28,695 bases of DNA from Coxiellaceae bacterium UBA1530 (GTDB lineage: Bacteria > Pseudomonadota > Gammaproteobacteria > Coxiellales > Coxiellaceae): assembly GCA_002323325.1 (NCBI GenBank), contig DCQA01000019.1:1-28695 (forward strand), given 5' to 3'. Both the position numbers and the translations under genes were made by a program. A model generated the notes under the pieces. That model worked only from the letters and a program-made list of their open reading frames with translations, searched no databases and was not told where the DNA came from. Shown here piece by piece: positions 22,635-28,695 of this stretch. Every line of letters begins with the position of its first letter. Within the stretch, counting starts at the first letter, position 1.

Positions 22635-23570
22635 ATGTTTAAAAAAGAAGCGTACGTCTCACTAGGACACTTACTTACCATCAATAGCTTGAATCAACAT
22701 CAAATTATTCAACTGATTGAGCGCGCAAAATATTTTGAACAACCAGGAAGTGCTTCCTATTTAGCCAATGCTACGTCAAAAATAATTACTAACCTTTTCT
22801 TTGAGCCAAGCACTCGCACTCAATATGCCTTTGAGATCGCTGCCTACAAACTTCATGTCAAAACGATAACTCCCAATATCCCAAATCTATCGACTCTTAA
22901 AGGTGAATCACTGTTAGATACTATTCACAACTTAGAGGTAATGGGCTCATCACTTTTTATCATCAGACATCCGATCAACCACACGCCAGAGTTTATTGCC
23001 TCAGAACTACTGTCCGAAGCAAAAGTACTTAATGCTGGGGATGGAACACACCAACACCCATCTCAATGCCTCACAGATCTGATGACTATTTCATACCACT
23101 TTCCCGACTTTGAAAAACTATCGGTTGCTATCATGGGTGATACTTTTCATTCGCGTGTTGCTGAGTCGCTGACTGCAGGTCTAACCACTATGGGTACCAC
23201 AGATATACGCTACGTATGCCCGCCTCCACTGGTTCCAGAAAACCCACAGCTAAATTCACATGTCAAACTATTGTCAATAGAGGAAGGTTTAGACAATGTG
23301 GATATTGTTGTTTGCTTGCGTGTTCAAAAAGAACGCATTGACAGCACAAACAATATCCCTGATCAAGCCGCTTACTTCAAAGACTTTGCTTTAACCAAAG
23401 ATCGTCTCGGTTTAGCTAGCCCTTGCGCTATTGTCATGCATCCTGGCCCTATTAATCGCGGCTTTGAAATTGATTCCGAGGTTGCAGACGGTGATCAATC
23501 CGTTATCCTCCAACAGGCTCAGAATAGTATTCCTATGAGAATGGCAATCCTTGAGGCATTACTCAGCTAA
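22635..23570 (+). CDS. pyrB: Aspartate carbamoyltransferase catalytic chain
   Basis: Second step of pyrimidine synthesis: carbamoyl phosphate plus aspartate to carbamoyl aspartate. The 311 residues include the carbamoyl-phosphate site FFEPSTRTQYAFE (55-67), the 80s-loop equivalent STLKGESLLDTI, FIIRHP, GDGTHQHPSQCLTDLMTI and MHPGPINRGFEI. No pyrI or pyrC-like partner follows in this window, so the regulatory arrangement is unknown. The gene follows ruvX after 83 bp. The ATG at 22635 has a weak GGAT five bases upstream. Confidence 0.95.
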   Translation: MFKKEAYVSLGHLLTINSLNQHQIIQLIERAKYFEQPGSASYLANATSKIITNLFFEPSTRTQYAFEIAAYKLHVKTITPNIPNLSTLKGESLLDTIHNLEVMGSSLFIIRHPINHTPEFIASELLSEAKVLNAGDGTHQHPSQCLTDLMTISYHFPDFEKLSVAIMGDTFHSRVAESLTAGLTTMGTTDIRYVCPPPLVPENPQLNSHVKLLSIEEGLDNVDIVVCLRVQKERIDSTNNIPDQAAYFKDFALTKDRLGLASPCAIVMHPGPINRGFEIDSEVADGDQSVILQQAQNSIPMRMAILEALLS

Positions 23571-23806
23571 TATTCTTTCTCTGTAATAACTAGACCATTC
23601 AACTAATCTTAAGTACAATCACCAAAGTTGCGAGTTCATTTTCCTATCTATCATTCTAGCGAAGAAAGATAATTTGTTCGTCAGGAACACTGCATGGTGA
23701 TCATTCATTGCGCAGCTCTTGTCATCAAATGATAATGCTCATTTTTTTTATAGATAACCACAGAACATAGGTATAAAATGATTTTGAGTTTTTTTCAGGG
23801 ATGGAT
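23571..23806 (+). other. pyrB-dnaA intergenic region, probable dnaA control region
   Basis: 236 bases without a gene. I see a possible promoter TTGCGC (23708-23713), 17-base spacer, GATAAT (23731-23736), and a TATAAA at 23772-23777. I see no DnaA box with fewer than two mismatches and no 13-mer-like repeats, so I do not call oriC here. rpmH, which often lies upstream of dnaA, is absent. Confidence 0.5.
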
Positions 23807-25186
23807 ATGTCAGTAGCAGTGCCAGATGTTGCATCACTTTGGAGTGCGTGTTTAGAAGATCTATATAAAAGGGTTGATAACGAAAACACCTTTAACAAAT
23901 GGATCAAGCCTTTACAAGCTGACCTAATTGACCAGTCACTTATTCTTTTCGCCCCAAATCAATTTGTGATTAGCTGGGTTGATGATAATTTTCTATCTGC
24001 CATACATGATGCATTGAACACTATTTGCCAACATCAAGGCATCCCCACTCCGAGCATCAAACTGCAAATAGGCTCTACCAAAACACCTCCGCCCGCTATT
24101 CACCAGAAGAAAACTGCGCCACGAAATCAATCATCGACTCAAGCATCATCTCAATCGACCGCTCATACTAGTCACCTTAATCCGAACTTTATATTTGATA
24201 ACTTCGTGGAAGGTAAATCCAACCAGTTAGCCCGTGCTGCTGCACAACAAGTTGCAGAAAATCCTGGCCAAGCCTATAACCCCCTCTTTATCTACGGAGG
24301 GGTAGGTCTTGGTAAAACTCATTTAGCACACGCGATGGGACATTTCATACTTTCACAGAACCCTAGTGCTAAAATTTTGTACCTACACTCTGAGAAATTC
24401 GTAGCTGATATGATAAAAGCCTTGCAGCGTAACGCAATGAATGAGTTCAAAAAGTACTACCGCACAGTCAATTGTCTACTCATTGATGATATCCAGTTTT
24501 TTGCGGGAAAAGAGCGCTCTCAAGAAGAGTTCTTTCATACTTTTAATTCACTTCTGGATGATCACCAACAAATTGTTTTAACATGTGATCGATACCCAAA
24601 AGAAATTCATGGCCTCGAAGAGCGGCTTCAATCTAGATTTGGATGGGGATTAACCATTGCTGTTGAACCACCCGAGCTTGAGACCAGAGTTGCAATCCTC
24701 AAGACTAAAGCAGAACAGTTTAAAGCTGACCTACCCAATGATGTTGCTTTCTTTATAGCAAAACACATTCAATCCAACGTTCGTGAACTTGAAGGCGCCT
24801 TGAAACGTGTAGTTGCAAACGCACAATTTACAGGGAGCTCAATTACTATACAACTTGCTCGTGAAGCACTAAAAGACTTGCTTTCGCTTCAAGCCAAGTT
24901 AGTAACCATTGATAACATACAGAAAACCGTTGCCGACTACTACAAAGTAAAGGTGAGCGACCTCCTTTCAAAAAAGAGAAGCCGATCAATCGCCAGGCCA
25001 CGTCAAATGGCTATGGCCCTTGCCAAAAACCTCACCAGCCATAGCTTACCAGAGATTGGTGACGCCTTCGGGGGACGAGATCACACCACAGTCCTTCACG
25101 CTTGTAGAAAAATTCAGGAATTGATTCAAGATAATCTAGAAATTCAAGAAGACCACCAAAACTTTTTGAGAATCTTGTCCGGATAA
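23807..25186 (+). CDS. dnaA: Chromosomal replication initiator DnaA
   Basis: AAA+ initiator that binds DnaA boxes and opens oriC. Domain I (residues 1-85) contains LWSACLEDLYKRVDNENTFNKWIKPLQA. A Ser/Gln/Pro-rich linker runs from about 90 to 125. The AAA+ domain has Walker A GGVGLGKTHLAHA (164-176), Walker B LLIDDIQFFAGKERSQEEFFHTFN and LQSRFGWGL. Domain IV ends with the signature SLPEIGDAFGGRDHTTVLHACRKI. I chose the ATG at 23807: AGGG is six bases upstream of it, while the ATG at 23801 directly abuts that AGGG. dnaN follows after 12 bp. Confidence 0.97.
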   Translation: MSVAVPDVASLWSACLEDLYKRVDNENTFNKWIKPLQADLIDQSLILFAPNQFVISWVDDNFLSAIHDALNTICQHQGIPTPSIKLQIGSTKTPPPAIHQKKTAPRNQSSTQASSQSTAHTSHLNPNFIFDNFVEGKSNQLARAAAQQVAENPGQAYNPLFIYGGVGLGKTHLAHAMGHFILSQNPSAKILYLHSEKFVADMIKALQRNAMNEFKKYYRTVNCLLIDDIQFFAGKERSQEEFFHTFNSLLDDHQQIVLTCDRYPKEIHGLEERLQSRFGWGLTIAVEPPELETRVAILKTKAEQFKADLPNDVAFFIAKHIQSNVRELEGALKRVVANAQFTGSSITIQLAREALKDLLSLQAKLVTIDNIQKTVADYYKVKVSDLLSKKRSRSIARPRQMAMALAKNLTSHSLPEIGDAFGGRDHTTVLHACRKIQELIQDNLEIQEDHQNFLRILSG

Positions 25187-25198
25187 AAAGGAGCGAAT

Positions 25199-26311
25199 AT
25201 GACTATTGAAATCAAACAGAATGCATTACACGCTGCCCTTCAGCAAGTGATGGGAGTTGTAGAAAACAACAAAACTATTCCTATTCTTTCCAATATCTTA
25301 GTTCGCACCCAAGGTGACACAGCATCAATTACTGCTACTGATCTCGGAATTGAGATCACTGGGTTCTCTAAATTGATTAATCCACTTCCAGAAGGAACAG
25401 CATTCACACTGCCTGGTAAAAAAACTTTTGATATCTGCAAGTCTCTCCCACAAGACGCAGAGGTTACTCTAAAACCACAGAAATCGAACATCCTATTAAA
25501 ATATGGCGACAAATGTCGGTTTACTCTTGCAACACTTCCTTCAGAAGATTTTCCCTCAGCTGAACAAAAAGAGATGACCTTATCAGTTAAGCTTCCGCAA
25601 CAACAACTTAAGACTCTGTTACAACGAACCGTTTTTGCTATGGCCCACCAAGACGTACGCTATTACCTCAATGGTATGTTGTTGGAATTTACCAGCAATG
25701 AAATACGTGCCGTTGCAACTGATGGCCATCGTCTAGCTTCAAATGTTCTACAAACCTCGGTACAAACCGATCATAGAATACAATGTATAATCCCAAGGAA
25801 GGCAGTGACAGAGCTTATCAAACTTCTTGATACCAAAGAAGGCTCCATCACATTAACCTTATGCTCTAATTTTATATCCGTAACTTCTAATGGCTTTCAT
25901 TTTAAATCTAAACTTATAGAGGGCCGTTTTCCTGAGTATGATAGAGTTATCCCTTACAATAACGATAAAATATTCTCCATAAACCGATCTGAACTTAAAA
26001 ATACTCTCACTCGGGCAGCAATCATGTGTAACGACGCTTTTCGCGGTGTTACTTTAGATATAAAAGATAACTCTATTAAGGTATCCTCAAACAATCCAGA
26101 AAATGAAGCTGCCGAACAAGAACTTTCCATTAACTATGCTGATAAGCCGATTTCCATTGGTTTCAACGTCAATTACTTGATTGAAAACTTAAATATTCTT
26201 GAAACCGAAATGATTGAGCTTAAACTCGCCAACCAAGATCAAAGTATGCTAATCACTGAAGTAGATAGTGATCACGACAGTATTTTTGTCATTATGCCGA
26301 TGCGAATATAA
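25199..26311 (+). CDS. dnaN: DNA polymerase III beta sliding clamp
   Basis: Ring-shaped processivity clamp of the replicative polymerase. 370 residues against 366 in E. coli. The three clamp-fold domains are recognisable: N-terminal VENNKTIPILSNILVRTQGD and ATDLGIEITGF; middle MAHQDVRYYLNGMLLEF and ATDGHRLAS; C-terminal FPEYDRVIPYNNDK, GVTLDIKDNSIKVSSNNPENEAAEQEL, and the closing VIMPMRI. AAGGAG lies upstream of the ATG. Confidence 0.98.
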   Translation: MTIEIKQNALHAALQQVMGVVENNKTIPILSNILVRTQGDTASITATDLGIEITGFSKLINPLPEGTAFTLPGKKTFDICKSLPQDAEVTLKPQKSNILLKYGDKCRFTLATLPSEDFPSAEQKEMTLSVKLPQQQLKTLLQRTVFAMAHQDVRYYLNGMLLEFTSNEIRAVATDGHRLASNVLQTSVQTDHRIQCIIPRKAVTELIKLLDTKEGSITLTLCSNFISVTSNGFHFKSKLIEGRFPEYDRVIPYNNDKIFSINRSELKNTLTRAAIMCNDAFRGVTLDIKDNSIKVSSNNPENEAAEQELSINYADKPISIGFNVNYLIENLNILETEMIELKLANQDQSMLITEVDSDHDSIFVIMPMRI

Positions 26312-26378
26312 ACCTTCTTCCCACGAAGTATTATCTTCAACTCTCCAGCATACCGCACATAACCACAAGGAATCGACT

Positions 26379-27494
26379 TTGCCATCCCCCTGTGTCAGCT
26401 CGGTCGTTGTAGAAAACTTCCGAAATATAAAATCTGCAGAATTAAAAACCTCAACTATCAATATTATCTCTGGCAGCAATGGATCAGGAAAATCTAGCTT
26501 TCTAGAGGCCTTGTTCTATTTGTCACACTTCAAGTCATTCAGAACCTCTAAGCCACAACGTCTTATTCATCATGATAGCGAACGATTCTCTCTGTTTTGT
26601 ACTGCAACAACAGACTCAGGGTTTGTTAACGTTGGCGTGCAAAGAAATTTAAGTCATGATCAAACACTAAAACTTAACTATGAAACTGCAAAAACATCGA
26701 CTGTTGCACACCACCTTCCTATGCAATTTCTAGATACTCAATGTCATGAGCTCTTCACAGCTGGGCCAGCTCTACGGAGACACTTTCTAAACTGGGGATT
26801 GTTTCACATGAAACAATCGTTTCATCACACCTGGAAAAACTTCTGCAATATCTTAAAACAAAGAAATGCTATTCTCAGGCAGAGAAATATCAACGTCCTT
26901 GATTCATGGGATCACCAATTAACGCCACTGTGTGAAGACATACACACTATGCGATTGGATTATGTTACCCAGCTAACTCCCATTGTTAAAGATTTAATAA
27001 AAACATTATTAAACACAGATTATCCACAGGTAGAGCTGAGGTATCAACCAGGCTGGAATACTGATGTTTGCTTGGCTTCTCTTCTAAAAGACCGACTTTT
27101 TAAAGATTTAGAACTTGGTTATACACAACTCGGCCCGCACCGTGCTGATCTACAAATTATCGTCAATAATAGACCAGCGCAAGATTATTTTTCCCAAGGG
27201 CAAATGAAGCTAGCCGCCTATGCACTCAAAATAAGTCAATGCTTGTTACAAAAATCCATCAATCAAAAGAATACCATTTTCCTGATAGATGACTTACAGG
27301 CTGAATTAGATACGAGAAAACAGAGTATTATCATCGGGCTATTAACAGAACTCGATAATCAGTGCTTTTATACCTCGCTTAACCCCTCACAGTTATTAGA
27401 GTCACTAGAAAGAAAGAATGATATAACAAAGTTTCACGTGGAACACGGCAGATTCAGCAAAGCACAGGAAATACACGAAGAGATAAGTAGCTAA
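26379..27494 (+). CDS. recF: DNA replication and repair protein RecF
   Basis: SMC-like ATPase that helps load RecA at gaps (RecFOR pathway). Walker A is GSNGSGKSS, the signature motif is DYFSQGQMKLAAYAL, and Walker B is IFLIDDLQAELD. I place the start at TTG 26379, with AAGGA about seven bases upstream, giving 371 residues beginning MPSPCVSSVVVENFRNIKSAEL as in relatives; an in-frame ATG at 26268 would lie inside dnaN. The coding sequence contains two parS-like sites and two DnaA-box matches. Confidence 0.94.
   Translation: MPSPCVSSVVVENFRNIKSAELKTSTINIISGSNGSGKSSFLEALFYLSHFKSFRTSKPQRLIHHDSERFSLFCTATTDSGFVNVGVQRNLSHDQTLKLNYETAKTSTVAHHLPMQFLDTQCHELFTAGPALRRHFLNWGLFHMKQSFHHTWKNFCNILKQRNAILRQRNINVLDSWDHQLTPLCEDIHTMRLDYVTQLTPIVKDLIKTLLNTDYPQVELRYQPGWNTDVCLASLLKDRLFKDLELGYTQLGPHRADLQIIVNNRPAQDYFSQGQMKLAAYALKISQCLLQKSINQKNTIFLIDDLQAELDTRKQSIIIGLLTELDNQCFYTSLNPSQLLESLERKNDITKFHVEHGRFSKAQEIHEEISS
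26800..26815. promoter_or_regulatory. parS-like site TGTTTCACATGAAACA (in recF)
   Basis: Matches the widely conserved chromosomal parS consensus TGTTTCACGTGAAACA at 15 of 16 positions; only the central CG is CA. The palindrome extends to ATT...AAT on both sides. It is the expected target of the ParB encoded at 2215-3132. Confidence 0.75.
27021..27029 (+). promoter_or_regulatory. DnaA box (TTATCCACA) inside recF
   Basis: Perfect match to the strong E. coli DnaA box. Two further matches lie within 500 bp. A single 9-mer match can occur by chance. Confidence 0.5.
27119..27127 (+). promoter_or_regulatory. DnaA box (TTATACACA) inside recF
   Basis: Matches the TTATNCACA consensus and equals the E. 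coli R2 box, 98 bp after the box at 27021 and on the same strand. Confidence 0.45.
27430..27445. promoter_or_regulatory. parS-like site AGTTTCACGTGGAACA (end of recF)
   Basis: Matches 14 of 16 positions of the TGTTTCACGTGAAACA consensus. The GTGGAACA half equals the Pseudomonas-type parS half-site. The core CACGTG is intact. It lies 630 bp from the first site. Confidence 0.72.
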
Positions 27495-27520
27495 CAAGTT
27501 ACACACTAGATACCCCCAAG

Positions 27521-27529
27521 TTATCCACT
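27521..27529 (+). promoter_or_regulatory. DnaA-box-like TTATCCACT in the recF-gyrB gap
   Basis: Eight of nine matches to the DnaA box, in the non-coding 179 bp between recF and gyrB. It could allow DnaA control of gyrB or be part of a larger DnaA-binding region. Confidence 0.4.
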
Positions 27530-27623
27530 GATCTAACAGAAAAAAGTCAGAGAAATAGAGCGCAGAAGGCTCGACAAAAAGCAGAAGATCAAAAGATAAA
27601 GTATCGCTTTTTAAGTCAAAAAT

Positions 27624-27632
27624 TGGTATAAT
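27624..27632 (+). promoter_or_regulatory. gyrB promoter with extended -10 (TGGTATAAT)
   Basis: A perfect TATAAT preceded by TGG in a very AT-rich stretch, with a poor -35 (TCGCTT). Transcription would begin near 27639, about 35 bases before gyrB. Weak -35 gyr promoters in other bacteria respond to supercoiling. Confidence 0.65.
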
Positions 27633-27673
27633 TTAAACCTAAATTTCTTTAATAAAAACATAGGCTTATGATA

Positions 27674-28695
27674 ATGGTCGAGCAAGCTTCAAGTGATTAC
27701 GATTCCTCAGCAATTAAGGTACTTAAGGGACTTGATGCGGTTAGAAAAAGACCCGGCATGTATATCGGTGACACTGACGACGGCTCAGGCTTGCACCATA
27801 TGGTTTTTGAGGTTGTTGATAACTCAATTGACGAAGCGCTTGCTGGCCATTGTGATCACATCACAGTCACTATCCACGAAAATAATGGCGTTACTGTGAC
27901 CGACAACGGGCGCGGAATCCCAACAGGCATACATTCCGAGGAAGGTAGATCGGCAGCTGAAGTGATCATGACTGTTTTGCATGCAGGTGGTAAGTTTGAT
28001 GACAACTCCTATAAAGTTTCCGGTGGACTCCATGGTGTTGGAATCTCTGTCGTCAATGCATTGTCAAAAAAGGTAAAACTTGAAATCCATCAAAATCAAC
28101 AGATCTTTCAACAAGAATATCAGATGGGTGTTCCGCAAAAAGACTTAGAAATTGTTGGTGAAACGTCAAAAACTGGAACCCAAGTGTACTTCGAGCCTAG
28201 TGAGACTATATTCTCGGATACCGTGTTCCACTACGACATATTAGCCAAACGACTTCGAGAGCTTTCTTTCCTTAATTCAGGTGTTCGCATTGAACTGACA
28301 GATGAACGCACAGATAAATCTGATGCATTTGAATACGAAGGTGGCATCCAGGCATTTGTCAATCACCTTAACAAGAATAAGACACGGATTAATAACGAAA
28401 TTGTATATTTCACCACCACTAAAAATGACATTACCGTGGAGGCTGCTCTACAATGGAATGATAGTTTCCAGGAAACTATTTTCTGTTTTACGAATAACAT
28501 TTCACAAAAAGACGGAGGTGCTCATTTAGCCGGTCTTAAAGGTGCACTTACAAGAACCCTAAACCATTATATTGAGAAAGAAGGTTTAAGCAAAAAATCT
28601 AAGGTCAGCACGGCTGGTGATGACGCGCGAGAAGGCTTAACGGCAGTACTCTCCGTGAAAGTACCTGACCCAAAATTTTCATCTCAAACAAAAGA
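27674..28695 (+). CDS. gyrB: DNA gyrase subunit B, N-terminal part (runs off the right edge)
   Basis: ATPase subunit of DNA gyrase. The frame is open to the window end and gives about 340 residues that follow E. coli GyrB almost position by position: SSAIKVLKGLDAVRKRPGMY, the ATP-lid motifs VVDNSIDEALAGHC, VTDNGRGIPTGIH and GGLHGVG, then QKDGGAHLAGLKGALTRTLN and VKVPDPKFSSQTK. Two in-frame ATGs (27668, 27674) are possible; TAGG is nine bases from the second and only three from the first, so I use 27674. The cleavage-site TOPRIM part lies outside the window. Confidence 0.98.
   Translation, partial: MVEQASSDYDSSAIKVLKGLDAVRKRPGMYIGDTDDGSGLHHMVFEVVDNSIDEALAGHCDHITVTIHENNGVTVTDNGRGIPTGIHSEEGRSAAEVIMTVLHAGGKFDDNSYKVSGGLHGVGISVVNALSKKVKLEIHQNQQIFQQEYQMGVPQKDLEIVGETSKTGTQVYFEPSETIFSDTVFHYDILAKRLRELSFLNSGVRIELTDERTDKSDAFEYEGGIQAFVNHLNKNKTRINNEIVYFTTTKNDITVEAALQWNDSFQETIFCFTNNISQKDGGAHLAGLKGALTRTLNHYIEKEGLSKKSKVSTAGDDAREGLTAVLSVKVPDPKFSSQTK

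Noticed and set aside
26268..26378. Longer RecF start inside dnaN
   Set aside because: It would overlap dnaN by 44 bases and adds residues not found in RecF; TTG 26379 has a good ribosome site and fits the conserved N-terminus.

Overview
The window is chromosomal DNA from a gammaproteobacterium of moderate-to-low GC (about 40% by eye), probably near its replication origin. The evidence is gene content and order. A leftward block carries atpF-atpE-atpB-atpI, a small membrane-protein gene, parB, parA, rsmG and, further on, mnmG. A rightward block ends in dnaA-dnaN-recF-gyrB. Heme genes (hemC, hemD, hemX, hemY), rho-trxA, yggS/yggT, yqgE-ruvX and pyrB lie between. I cannot name a genus. The proteins look like those of Oceanospirillales/Pseudomonadales-type or other marine or host-associated gammaproteobacteria.

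Layout. 1-5278 (minus): the start of the F1Fo-ATP synthase operon with its own good promoter, a 55-codon membrane-protein gene, then a very tight gntR-rsmG-parA-parB run whose stop and start codons abut or overlap. 5279-6296: the least ordinary part. It has a divergent promoter region with two identical 14-bp palindromes, a short ORF, about 185 bp of consecutive hairpins with higher GC than the surroundings, and an intact 115-codon ORF whose codon at the proper distance from a strong ribosome binding site is ATA instead of ATG. 6297-10947 (minus): mnmG, a lytic-transglycosylase-like gene, an MFS transporter and thymidine kinase. 11093-17453 (plus): a small secreted four-cysteine protein, a PlsC-type acyltransferase, hemC, a NIF3/YqfO-like gene, hemD, hemX, hemY and a conserved protein of unknown function. 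17440-21356 (minus): a PhoB-like regulator with a degenerate receiver, rho, trxA, yggT and yggS. 21597-28695 (plus): yqgE, ruvX, pyrB, dnaA, dnaN, recF and the start of gyrB.

Function. This is mainly housekeeping: ATP synthesis, chromosome segregation, replication initiation and processivity, tRNA/rRNA modification, transcription termination, tetrapyrrole synthesis and pyrimidine synthesis/salvage. recF contains two parS-like sites (ParB targets), and recF and the recF-gyrB gap contain three DnaA-box-like sites, which fits an origin-proximal position; no clear oriC can be assigned. Genes transcribed to the left dominate before about 11 kb and genes to the right dominate after it, as expected when the two sides belong to opposite replichores.

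Several genes use GTG or TTG starts with good ribosome binding sites (the 55-aa ORF, mnmG, yqfO-like, yggS, tdk, recF, and probably rsmG and the PhoB-like gene). I saw no tRNA, rRNA, CRISPR array, insertion sequence or transposase gene. The best candidates for something undescribed are the structured element and the ATA-start ORF between gntR and mnmG.
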